This document shows positions 17,244 through 25,064 of a stretch of DNA of 64,000 bases, piece after piece (position 1 is the first letter of the stretch; each line of letters starts with the position of its first letter). The translations under genes were made by a program, and so were the position numbers. The stretch covers positions 124,001 through 188,000 of the forward strand of contig JAXLST010000006.1 of NCBI GenBank assembly GCA_046330435.1, read 5' to 3'. The notes below the pieces were generated by a model. It made no database searches. It saw only the letters and a list, made by a program, of their open reading frames with translations, and had not been told where the DNA came from. The DNA comes from Ga0077560 sp046330435 (GTDB lineage Bacteria; Actinomycetota; Thermoleophilia; Miltoncostaeales; Miltoncostaeaceae).

Positions 17244-18341
17244 GCGAGTCCCTGGAGCTCGCCCGCACGCTGGCGCGCGACCTCGCCGGGCGGGCGGTGT
17301 GGCACGGCGACCGCTGCACCTGGCTGGGGCCGGTCATGGACGAGCGGTTCCCCGAGATGCCGGTCACGGCGACCCTTCCCGCGGACCTGTACGCCGGGAC
17401 GGCCGGCATCGCCCTGGCCCTCGCGGAGGCCGGCGCGGCAACCGGCGACCGCGAGCTGCTGCGCACCGCCGGCGGCGCGCTGCGCCAGTCGGCGGCGGTC
17501 CTGCGGCGGCGGGCCGCCGGGGCCGGGCTGCTGGACGGCGTCCTCGGGGTGGCGCTCGCCGCAGCGCGGGTGGGTCGCCTGGCCGGCGACGGGGAGCTGG
17601 TGCGGCTTGCCGCCGGGCTCGCCGCGGCCGTCCCGGAGCCCGTGGGCCGGGACCTGGTGGGCGGCGCCGCCGGCGCCGCGCTGGAGCCTGCTCGCCCTCG
17701 ATCCGCTGTTGCCGGCGCGGACCGCGCCGCGCGGGCCCGACATCGCGGGGACCCTGCGCGATGCGGCGGGCGACGGGATGGGGACGGGGCTCGCCCACGG
17801 GGCGTCCGGCGTCGGCCTCGCGCTCGCGGAGGCCGGGTTCCACGACGACGCGGCGGCCGTGTTCGCCGCGGAGGACGCGCACTTCGACCGCCACGCCGGG
17901 AACTGGCGCGACCTGCGCCGCGCGCGCACCCTCCCGGTGCCGTCGTACGCCTGCGCGTGGTGCCACGGGGCGCCGGGCATGGCGCTCGCCCGGGTGCGGG
18001 CCGCCGAGGCCGGCGTTGCGGTGGCCGCGGAGCCGGTCGCCGCCGGTCTGGCCACCGCCGCCGCGCACGCGGCGGCGTCGCTGGCCGCCACCGGTGCGGA
18101 CCTGAGCCTGTGCCATGGCGCCGGGGGCCTGGCGGAGGTCCTGGCGCTCGCCGGCGACACCGGGCCGCGGCAGCGGTGGGCCCTCGCGGTGGCGGGCGAG
18201 GTGGCCGACGGCGTCCCCGTCCGGTGCGGGCTGCCGGGCGGGCGCTCGCTGGGGCTCATGACCGGCCTCGCCGGCGTGGTCCACACGCTGGTGCGCACCG
18301 CGGTGCCGCACACCCCGCCGGTGCTGCTGCCCCGCCCGTGA
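17240..18341 (+). CDS. LanC-like cyclase (apparent +1 frameshift near 17,685)
   Basis: About 366 residues if the frame is joined. The N-terminal frame begins MSESLELARTLARDLAG and contains LYAGTAGIALALAEAG, the usual LanC opening. It is lost after GGAAGAALE, and the next frame continues LLALDPLLPARTAPRG. The second part has AWCHGAPGMAL (Cys at 17961-17963) and LCHGAGGLAE (Cys-His at 18111-18116), the zinc ligands that activate the thiol in LanC cyclases, and a GLMTGLAGVVHTLVR ending. It would form thioether rings from Cys and dehydrated Ser/Thr. The single-base shift sits in a GC-only run, so a sequencing error is as likely as inactivation. Confidence 0.75.
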
Positions 18342-18361
18342 TCCCGGGGGGTGGCGCCGGT

Positions 18362-18412
18362 CCACACCCAGGGTGGCTACCGGGCGCGGGGCGGCCGCGC
18401 CGAGACTCGGGT
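18362..18412. repeat. Two-part palindromic element, copy B
   Basis: CCACACCCAGGGTGG at 18362-18376 and CCGAGACTCGG at 18400-18410, whose GAGACT starts 40 bases after part one, mirror copy A at 9236. Here the element lies 32 bases upstream of a small gene and could be its promoter or operator. Confidence 0.45.
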
Positions 18413-18443
18413 GCACTGCCCATCCGCGACCCGGAGGTTCGCG

Positions 18444-18626
18444 ATGCACCCGGACGACCGTGTGCTGCTCACCGTGCTGGGCGCGCGCCAGGAGGGCGAC
18501 ACCAGCTGGTCCGCGTTCGAGGCGGCGCGCGCCGCGTACCGCGCGCGCCTGGCCGAGATGGCCGCCGAGCAGCGGGCGGCAAAGCTGTTCCGCCGTCCCG
18601 CGGCGGAGGAGCCGGAGGCCGCATAG
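18444..18626 (+). CDS. Small hypothetical protein
   Basis: 60 aa, MHPDDRVLLTVLGARQEGDTS onward, highly charged and helical (AYRARLAEMAAEQRAAKLFRR), with no Cys, signal or membrane segment. A GGAGG SD sequence lies 8 bases before the ATG. It follows copy B of the two-part palindromic element. I do not recognise a family; a regulatory or adaptor role is possible but unsupported. Confidence 0.55.
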   Translation: MHPDDRVLLTVLGARQEGDTSWSAFEAARAAYRARLAEMAAEQRAAKLFRRPAAEEPEAA

Positions 18627-18717
18627 CCGTGGTGGGACCCGTCGCGGGGGCGGGTCCCGCCACCACCGGCCGCGGGTAGGCTGGGCGGGCGTCGTCCACG
18701 TCCACCCGGGGGTCCCC

Positions 18718-19110
18718 ATGGCGAAGGCCATCCACTCGATGATCCGCGTCCGCGACGAGGAGCGGTCGCTGGCGTTCTACCGCGAGGCGTTCGGCCTGGA
18801 GATCGCCCAGCGCGTCGACTTCGACTCGTTCTCGCTGATCTACCTCTCGAACGCCGAGAGCGAGTTCGAGCTGGAGCTCACCGTCAACCACGGCACCGCC
18901 GAGCCGTACGACCTGGGCAACGGGTACGGCCACATGGCGTTCAGCGTGGACGACCTCGACGCCGAGCACGCCCGCTTCACCGCGGCCGGCCTGAGCCCCG
19001 ACCCGCTGAAGGAGCTCATGAAGGACGGCTTCAGCGGCCGGTACTTCTTCGTGAGCGACCCGGATGGCTACCGGATCGAGGTGCTCGCCCGGGGCGGCCG
19101 GTTCAAGTAG
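18718..19110 (+). CDS. Lactoylglutathione lyase-like glyoxalase I (VOC family)
   Basis: 130 aa with the full GloA pattern: AIHSMIRVRDEERSLAFYREAFG, FELELTVNHG, YGHMAFSVDD and YRIEVL supply the metal ligands His6, Glu, His and Glu in the family order. Glyoxalase I isomerises the methylglyoxal-thiol hemithioacetal; in this kind of organism the thiol is more probably mycothiol than glutathione. A TAGGCT -10 stands about 35 bases upstream. The stop overlaps the convergent monooxygenase gene by 8 bases. Confidence 0.85.
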   Translation: MAKAIHSMIRVRDEERSLAFYREAFGLEIAQRVDFDSFSLIYLSNAESEFELELTVNHGTAEPYDLGNGYGHMAFSVDDLDAEHARFTAAGLSPDPLKELMKDGFSGRYFFVSDPDGYRIEVLARGGRFK

Positions 19111-20266
19111 GCGCGGGGCCCGCCGCCTCCTTGGCGCGGGCCGTCGCATCGGCGCGCAGGGCATGCAGCCGCGCGGCCTGCGCGCGCGCCACCGCGTTGG
19201 AGGACTCGATGCCCGCCAGGGTGCCCTGCACCCGCGGCATCACATAGCGGGCGATGAGGTCGTAGCTGCGCTTCACGGCGGGCCACGGCGCCCACTCGTG
19301 GCCCCACAGCAGGACCGTGCCGAACCCGCCGCTGGCCTCGCGGAGCATGGCGATGACGTCCACCAGGTCGTCGGGCGTGCCGATCACCCAGGCCCCGGAC
19401 TCGGCCATCTGCTCCACGACCTTCTCGGGCGGACCCGGCACCGGGCACGGACGGCCGGTGGTGGCCTCCACGTACTCCAGCAGGTGGCGGGCGCCTCCCT
19501 CCCGGACGTCCTCGATCGCCCGCTCGCGCGTCTCGGCGATGTGGACGGGGATCGCCAGCCGCCAGTCCTCCCGCCGCACCGTGCGGCCCGCCTGTGCGGC
19601 GGCGTCCTCGGCGTGCGCCCACTGGGTGCGCAGGTCCACGATCCCGCCGGAGGACTTCGCCGTGGTGAGCGACAACACCCCCGCCCCGAACCGCCCGGCG
19701 AGGCGCATGCCGGCGGGGGACTCCAGGCTGGTGACCGCCAGCGGCGGGTGCGGGTGCTGGTACGGCCGCAGCTGCAGCACCGCGTCCCGGATGGTGAACC
19801 ACTCGGATTCCACGGTGAGCGGCGCCGTGTCGGTCATGAGCCGCACGATCACCTCGAGCGACTCCGCCATGCGGTCGCGCAGCGTCGCCGGGTCGAGACC
19901 CAGCATCACCGCGTCGCTGATGTGGCCGCCCGGCCCCACCCCGAAGTTGATGCGCCCGCGCGTGAGGTGGTCGAGCAGCACGATGCGGTCGGCCACCATC
20001 ATGGGGTGGTGGTACGGCAGGCTCACCGCGCCCGTGCCCAGGCGGATGTGCCGGGTGCGCTCCGCGGCGACCGCCAGGAACATCTCCGGGGAGGCGATGG
20101 TCTCCCACCCGGTGGTGTGGTGCTCCCCCACCCACGCCTCGTCGAACCCGAGCTGGTCGACCCAGGAGATGAGCTCCAGGTCGCGCTCCAGGGCGAGGGT
20201 CGGGTTCTCCCCGACCGCGTGGAACGGGGCGAGGAACAGCCCGAACCCGATGCGTGACTCCGGCAT
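19103..20266 (-). CDS. LLM-class flavin-dependent oxidoreductase
   Basis: 387 aa luciferase-like monooxygenase TIM barrel: FGLFLAPFHAVGENPT, WVGEHHTTGWE, IRLGTGAVSLPYHHPMMVADRI and INFGVGPGGHISDA are the FMN/F420 binding landmarks. The cofactor may be FMN or F420; sequence alone does not decide. Members oxidise alkanes, aldehydes, sulfonates or act in natural-product steps. It is convergent with the glyoxalase gene. Confidence 0.85.
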   Translation of the reverse strand: MPESRIGFGLFLAPFHAVGENPTLALERDLELISWVDQLGFDEAWVGEHHTTGWETIASPEMFLAVAAERTRHIRLGTGAVSLPYHHPMMVADRIVLLDHLTRGRINFGVGPGGHISDAVMLGLDPATLRDRMAESLEVIVRLMTDTAPLTVESEWFTIRDAVLQLRPYQHPHPPLAVTSLESPAGMRLAGRFGAGVLSLTTAKSSGGIVDLRTQWAHAEDAAAQAGRTVRREDWRLAIPVHIAETRERAIEDVREGGARHLLEYVEATTGRPCPVPGPPEKVVEQMAESGAWVIGTPDDLVDVIAMLREASGGFGTVLLWGHEWAPWPAVKRSYDLIARYVMPRVQGTLAGIESSNAVARAQAARLHALRADATARAKEAAGPAPT

Positions 20267-20314
20267 GGCGCGCGGAGTCTGCTCCGCGCGCCACGGCCGG
20301 TCAAGGCATCGCGA

Positions 20315-20578
20315 TCAGCGCATCTTCGGCTTCGAGCCGAACGACCCGCCGCGCATCTTCGGCTTCGAGCCGAACGACCCGCCGCGCATCTTCGGCTTGG
20401 AGCCGAACGAGCCGGCGCGCATCTTCGGCTTGGAGCCGAAGGACCCGCCCTTCGCGGACAGGTGGTGCGCGGAGGTGCCCGCGGTGGGCGCGGCGGCGGA
20501 CTGGGCGAGTGCCGACGGCGCGGACACGGCGAACGCGGCGACGGCGGCGAGCAGGACGATCCGGTGGGACTTCTTCAA
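20315..20578 (-). CDS. Secreted protein with four 11-residue GGSFGSKPKMR repeats
   Basis: 87 aa from a TTG start (20578) with an AGGAG SD sequence 8 bases upstream. A signal peptide (KKSHRIVLLAAVAAFAVSAPSALA) and a short Ala/Ser/His linker precede four perfect or near-perfect tandem GGSFGSKPKMR units that run to the last residue. The mature protein is small, strongly basic and Gly/Ser-rich, with no Cys. No family is recognised. It may bind an anionic polymer such as wall polysaccharide or be cut into repeated peptides. Confidence 0.65.
   Translation of the reverse strand: MKKSHRIVLLAAVAAFAVSAPSALAQSAAAPTAGTSAHHLSAKGGSFGSKPKMRAGSFGSKPKMRGGSFGSKPKMRGGSFGSKPKMR
20318..20449 (-). repeat. Four tandem 33-bp coding repeats
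   Basis: Four copies of a 33-base unit encode the C-terminal GGSFGSKPKMR repeats. The DNA copies are almost identical, differing mainly at one Gly/Ala codon and a few third positions, which suggests recent duplication or gene conversion. This is protein-coding repeat DNA and not a CRISPR array. Confidence 0.85.
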
Positions 20579-20786
20579 TTCGGGGCTCCTGAAGTGTGTT
20601 TGGGCACGGGTGTTCCCTGCTGCGCATCCCGTGCGCGCACCGGCCGGCGGCGCCCTCGTTCCCGGCGGGGTGTGCGAGGGGATGCACGGGTTGGATCGGC
20701 CCCGTGAGGCGATGCCCACCCCCCGCTAGAGGATGTGCCCAGCCCCCCTCCTCAAGAGGGCCCCCGGGCGTGGCGACACATCAGGT

Positions 20787-22253
20787 ATGGCCGGCATGGA
20801 CGCCAGCGAGGCCCCGCCGCGACTGCGTGCGACCGATGAGGACCGCCTTGCGGAGGCCCTCGGCCGTGACGCGGAGCCCATGACGCGCGCCGAGCGGCGC
20901 GTGGAGGCCGGTGCCGGCGCCGCCTTCCTGGTCGCCGCCGCCGCCGTCGCCGTGGCCTTCCCCACCTCGCCCATCGACGGCTGGTGGCAGCTCCTGGTCG
21001 CCGTCGGGATGATGGCCCTGGCCGCGCACGTGCGCTTCGCCATCCCCAGCGGCTACACGGTGCCGATCATGCTGGTGTCGGTGCCCGTGCTGTTCATGGT
21101 GCCGGCCGGCCTGTTCCCCGCGGTCACCGCCGCGGCCCTGGTGGTCGGCGGGCTCCCGGACGTGCTGCGCGGCCGCGCGGCGCCCGACCGGATGCTGCTC
21201 GCCCTCCCCAACGCCTGGTACAGCGTCGGGCCCGCGGTCGTGTTCGGGCTCGCCGGGCCCATGTCGAGCCACGCCCCCGACGTCCCGGTGCTGGTGCTCG
21301 CACTCGCCGCCCAGATCGCCTGCGACCTGGCGGCGTCGGTGGTGCGGGAGACGTTCCTGGGGGGGCCGTCGCTGCGCGAGCAGATCCGCGAGAGCGACTG
21401 GGTGTACCTGGTGGACGTGGCCCTCGCGCCGGTGGGCTTCGCCCTCGCGGTCGCCGCCGAGCACCGGGCCTGGGCGCTGCTGCTGGTGGCCCCCCTCCTG
21501 CTGCTGCTGCACGCCTTCGCCGCCGAGCGCCGGCAGCGCCTGGAGCAACTGGTGGAGCTCAGCAACGCCTACCGGGGCACGGCGATGGTGCTGGGCGACG
21601 TCATCGAGTCCGACGACGAGTACACCGGCGAGCACTGCAAGAGCGTGGTCGCGCTCGCGCTGGCCGTCGCCGACGCGCTCGGCCTCGATTCCGCGCAGCG
21701 CCGCCGGGTGGAGTTCGGCGCCCTGCTGCACGACGTCGGCAAGGTCGCGATCCCCAAGGAGATCATCAACAAGCGCGGGCCGCTGGACGCCGCCGAGTGG
21801 GAGATCATCAAGACCCACACCACCGAGGGCCAGCGGATGCTGGACACCGTGGGCGGCATCATGAGCGACGTGGGGCGGATCGTCCGCGCCCACCACGAGA
21901 AGTGGGACGGCACCGGCTACCCCGACGGCCTCGCCGGGGACGCCATCCCGGTGGAGTCCCGCATCGTCGCCGCCTGCGACACCTGGCACGCGATGACCAG
22001 CACGCGCAGCTACCGGGAGGCCATGTCCTTCCACGTCGCCCTCGCGGAGCTGCGGTCCGTCGCCGGCAGCCAGCTGGACCCGGTGATCGTCTCGGTGCTC
22101 GCCCGCCTGGTCACCGACGAGCACACCGCCCTGCAGGCCGCCCCCGCCCCCATCGAGGCGCCGCGGGAGACCCCCGCGGAGACCCCCGGGGAGGCCGTCG
22201 CGGAGACCGCCGCCGCCGCCGAGGACGTCCCCGGCGAGGACGCCGCTGGTTGA
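20787..22253 (+). CDS. HD-GYP domain membrane protein, putative cyclic-di-GMP phosphodiesterase
   Basis: 488 aa. Residues about 40-250 contain six or more hydrophobic helices (MASE-like sensor region). The C-terminal HD-GYP domain has HCKSVVALALA, LLHDVGKVAIPKEI and HHEKWDGTGYPDGL, the metal-binding and GYP signatures. Family enzymes hydrolyse c-di-GMP. A GGDEF cyclase occurs 11 kb away, so both halves of the signal cycle are present. The tail is a Pro/Glu/Thr-rich disordered stretch. Start choice between 20733, 20787 and 20796 is unsettled. Confidence 0.85.
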   Translation: MAGMDASEAPPRLRATDEDRLAEALGRDAEPMTRAERRVEAGAGAAFLVAAAAVAVAFPTSPIDGWWQLLVAVGMMALAAHVRFAIPSGYTVPIMLVSVPVLFMVPAGLFPAVTAAALVVGGLPDVLRGRAAPDRMLLALPNAWYSVGPAVVFGLAGPMSSHAPDVPVLVLALAAQIACDLAASVVRETFLGGPSLREQIRESDWVYLVDVALAPVGFALAVAAEHRAWALLLVAPLLLLLHAFAAERRQRLEQLVELSNAYRGTAMVLGDVIESDDEYTGEHCKSVVALALAVADALGLDSAQRRRVEFGALLHDVGKVAIPKEIINKRGPLDAAEWEIIKTHTTEGQRMLDTVGGIMSDVGRIVRAHHEKWDGTGYPDGLAGDAIPVESRIVAACDTWHAMTSTRSYREAMSFHVALAELRSVAGSQLDPVIVSVLARLVTDEHTALQAAPAPIEAPRETPAETPGEAVAETAAAAEDVPGEDAAG

Positions 22254-22270
22254 CCCCGGGCGGTCCGGGG

Positions 22271-22276
22271 TAGGCT
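22271..22276 (+). promoter_or_regulatory. -10 element (TAGGCT) for near-leaderless start
   Basis: The hexamer ends 9 bases before the ATG at 22286, in the 32-base gap after the HD-GYP gene, giving the ligase gene its own promoter. Confidence 0.4.
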
Positions 22277-22285
22277 CGGCCCCGG

Positions 22286-23767
22286 ATGGGGCTCGAGATC
22301 GAACGCGACAGCTTCACCCGTGAGGACGAACTGCGGTTCGTCGCGCGCCTGCACGCCTGCATGGCCGCCCTGCGCGAGGTCCTCGCCCGCCCCGGGTTCG
22401 GCGCCGGCCCGGCCCGCATCGGCATGGAGCTGGAGATGTCGCTGGTGGGCGGCGACGGGCTGCCGCTCATGCGCAACACCGAGGTCCTCGCCGACTGCGC
22501 GGTGCCGCGCATGGCGGTGGAGCTCGACCGCTTCAACGTGGAGTACAACTCGCTGCCGGTGCCCCTGGCGGGCACGCCGTTCACCGCCCTGGAGGGCGAG
22601 CTGCGCTCCGTGCTGGACGGCGTGGACGCGGCCGCCGCCCGGCACGGGGGGCGCGTCGCGGCGGTGGGGATCCTGCCCACCATCCGGGAGGGCGACCTGC
22701 AGCGCGACGCCCTCACCGACGTCCCCCGGTTCCGCGCCCTGTCCGCCCGCATCCGGGAGCTGCGCGGCGCCCCCTTCCGGGTGCGGCTCGACGGGCCGGA
22801 GTCCGTGACCCTCACGTGCGACGACGTGACGCTCGAGGGGGCGAACACCTCCCTGCAGGTCCACCTGCAGGTGCCGCCGGAGCGCTTCGCGAAGGTCTAC
22901 AACGCCGCCCAGATCGCCACGGGGCCGGTGCTGGCGGTGTGCGGCAACTCCCCGGTGCTCGCCGGGCGGCTGGGCTGGGAGGAGACCCGTGTGGCCCTGT
23001 TCCGGCAGGCCGTGGACGACCGCGGGCCGTCGGCGTCCTGGCGCCCCTCCCGCGTGTCCTTCGGCCACGGGTGGGTGCGCAGCGGGCCGGAGGAGCTGTT
23101 CGCCGAGAGCGTCGCCCTGCACCAGCCCCTGCTGCCCCTGGTGGGCGACGAGGACCCGATGGCGGCCCTGCGGAACGGCCACCCGCCCCAGCTCTCGGAG
23201 CTGCGCCTGCACCACGGCACCGTGTGGCGGTGGAACCGCGCCGTGTACGACCCCGACGGCGACGGCAACGTCCGCCTGGAGCTGCGGTGCCTGCCCGCGG
23301 GTCCCACCGCCGCCGACATGGTCGCCAACGCCGCGCTGCTGGTGGGCCTCACCCTCGCCCTCGCCGAGGAGACGCCCTGGATGACCTCCGCCCTGCCCTT
23401 CCGGTACGCGGAGCACAACTTCATGCAGGCGGCGCGGCACGGCATGGACGCCACGATGCTGTGGCCCGCGGAGCTGGCGCCGTCGCCGCGGCCCGAGCCG
23501 GTCGCCACCCTCGTCCCGGCGCTCATCGGCTTCGCCGACGCCGGGCTCGCGTCCGTGGGGGTGGGCGAGGAGGAGCGCGCCCGGCACCTGGGCGTGGTGC
23601 GCGACCGAGTGGCGGCGGGGCTCACCGGGTCGCGGTGGCAGCGGCGGACGGTCCTCGCCCTGGAGCCGCGGCTGGGCCGCGACGCCGCGGTCGCCGAGAT
23701 GCTGCGGCGGTACCTGGACCTGGCGGCCACCGGCGCGCCGGTGCACACGTGGCCCGAGGCCGGCTGA
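22286..23767 (+). CDS. Glutamate-cysteine ligase-like ATP-grasp-related enzyme (GCS2 family)
   Basis: 493 aa. RIGMELEMSLVGGDG, VELDRFNVEYNS, ILPTIREGDL, TSLQVHLQVPPERF and NVRLELRCLPAGPTAADMVAN are landmarks of the glutamate-cysteine ligase-like carboxylate-amine ligases found in actinobacteria. These enzymes join an amino acid carboxylate to an amine with ATP. Because mycothiol, not glutathione, is expected here, the true substrate is probably different from gamma-glutamylcysteine. It has its own -10 element. Confidence 0.75.
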   Translation: MGLEIERDSFTREDELRFVARLHACMAALREVLARPGFGAGPARIGMELEMSLVGGDGLPLMRNTEVLADCAVPRMAVELDRFNVEYNSLPVPLAGTPFTALEGELRSVLDGVDAAAARHGGRVAAVGILPTIREGDLQRDALTDVPRFRALSARIRELRGAPFRVRLDGPESVTLTCDDVTLEGANTSLQVHLQVPPERFAKVYNAAQIATGPVLAVCGNSPVLAGRLGWEETRVALFRQAVDDRGPSASWRPSRVSFGHGWVRSGPEELFAESVALHQPLLPLVGDEDPMAALRNGHPPQLSELRLHHGTVWRWNRAVYDPDGDGNVRLELRCLPAGPTAADMVANAALLVGLTLALAEETPWMTSALPFRYAEHNFMQAARHGMDATMLWPAELAPSPRPEPVATLVPALIGFADAGLASVGVGEEERARHLGVVRDRVAAGLTGSRWQRRTVLALEPRLGRDAAVAEMLRRYLDLAATGAPVHTWPEAG

Positions 23768-24217
23768 CTACGCGGCGAGCGCCTGGGTGACGATGCGCCG
23801 GGCCCCGTCCAGGGCCAGGTTCGCGCGCCGCACCACCAGCATCTCCGACACGTCGATCCACATGGCGGTCATCGCCTGCTGCCCGATGAGCTCGATCATC
23901 ACCGCCCGGTCGTCCGGGAGGTGCACGTCGAACTCCACGTCCACCGGCCCCCGCCCGCGCCCGTCGCCGGGCAGGAACGTGAGCGCGACGACGTTGCCCT
24001 GCCGCAGCCGGAAGCCGACCGCGCCGGCGGCGTAGTCCTGGGCGTCCCGGGGGCCCATGGCCATCACGGCGGTGAGCCTGCCGAAGGTCCCCTTGGGCTC
24101 CACGAGCCCGGCGAGACGCTCACCCGCGGCGATCGTGTCCCACACGTTCCGGGGCAGCTCGGGCGGGGCGTCGTCACCGGCGCCCCAGGCAGCGGAGAAG
24201 TCCATCTCCAGTCCCAT
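23768..24217 (-). CDS. Hypothetical protein
   Basis: 149 aa, MGLEMDFSAAWGAG onward, with a central beta-rich part (GRLTAVMAMGPRDAQDYAAGAVGFRLRQGNVVALTF) and a helical C terminus (MTAMWIDVSEMLVVRRANLALDGARRIV). No signal peptide or membrane segment. A TAACGT -10 ends 5 bases before ATG 24217, so the transcript is probably leaderless. I do not recognise the family. Confidence 0.6.
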   Translation of the reverse strand: MGLEMDFSAAWGAGDDAPPELPRNVWDTIAAGERLAGLVEPKGTFGRLTAVMAMGPRDAQDYAAGAVGFRLRQGNVVALTFLPGDGRGRGPVDVEFDVHLPDDRAVMIELIGQQAMTAMWIDVSEMLVVRRANLALDGARRIVTQALAA

Positions 24218-24368
24218 GGTGCACGTTACATCGGCAGTCCGGCGCCGGACCTTGGCCTCGGGGCCAACCTCGGTCCTTACCCTTTCCTGAATCCGCGCGG
24301 GTGGATGGGTGACCCGGTCCTGTCGATCCTTCCCGGGGTCATCCCACCCCCTCGACGGAAGGCGACCG

Positions 24369-24962
24369 TTGGAACTCAAGTCCGTGTTCGGCCTGCCGGC
24401 CCACCCGTTCCTGGTGCACATGCCGGTGGTCCTCATCCCGCTCGCGGCGCTCGTGGCGCTCGCGGCGGTGTTCCTGCCCCGCCACCGCAGGCCCCTGAGC
24501 CTCGTGGTGGCCGCCCTGGCCATCGTGAGCGCCGGCGGCGCCATCCTCGCCGCCGGGAGCGGCGAGGCCCTTCAGGAGGCCATCGGCGAGAACGACGCGC
24601 TGGTGCGCCAGCACGCCGAGCTGGGCGAGGGCACGCGCACGTTCGCCATCCTGTTCGCGATCGCCGCCATCGGCTTCGTGATCCACCACTGGCCGGACCG
24701 CTTCAAGCTGGGGCCCGACTCCGCCCTGGGCAAGCTGGCCCGGGCGAAGCAGTTCTTCGCGGTGACCGCCGCCGCGATGATCCTCACCGCCGGCCTCGCC
24801 ACGGTGTGGACCATCCGCACCGGCCACTCGGGCGCCAAGGCCGTGTGGAAGGAGAAGTGGGACAACCGCGGCAACGAGCGCGGCGGCGGGCCGGGCGAGA
24901 ACGACGAGAGCCGGGCGATGGTGCTCCCTGCCACCGCATCCGCGCCCGGGACCCGGCGCTGA
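24369..24962 (+). CDS. DUF2231 family membrane protein
   Basis: 197 aa from a TTG start with a GGAAGG SD sequence 6 bases upstream. FGLPAHPFLVHMPVVLIPLAALVALAAVF is the DUF2231 signature, and four hydrophobic helices span about residues 10-150. His residues in the first helices may bind heme or metal. The C-terminal 45 residues are polar and Gly/Asn-rich. Function is unknown in the family. Confidence 0.75.
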   Translation: MELKSVFGLPAHPFLVHMPVVLIPLAALVALAAVFLPRHRRPLSLVVAALAIVSAGGAILAAGSGEALQEAIGENDALVRQHAELGEGTRTFAILFAIAAIGFVIHHWPDRFKLGPDSALGKLARAKQFFAVTAAAMILTAGLATVWTIRTGHSGAKAVWKEKWDNRGNERGGGPGENDESRAMVLPATASAPGTRR

Positions 24963-24981
24963 CCCTCAGCGCTAGGTCACC

Positions 24982-25047
24982 CCGCCCCGGGACTCTCCCC
25001 CCGGGGCGGGCGCATGGCCGCCCGGGACTGTGGGCGTCCCGGGCGGC
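24982..25047. terminator. Two hairpins between convergent genes
   Basis: A GC-rich stem at 24982-25009 and a 12-bp perfect stem at 25017-25028/25036-25047 with a 7-base loop lie between the DUF2231 gene and the converging sulfate operon. Neither has a long T-tract, as is common in high-GC actinobacterial terminators. Confidence 0.55.
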
Positions 25048-25064
25048 CTCTCCTCCCCGCCGGC

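Noticed and set aside
20318..20449. CRISPR array
   Set aside because: Repeats are directly adjacent with no spacers and encode a peptide repeat.
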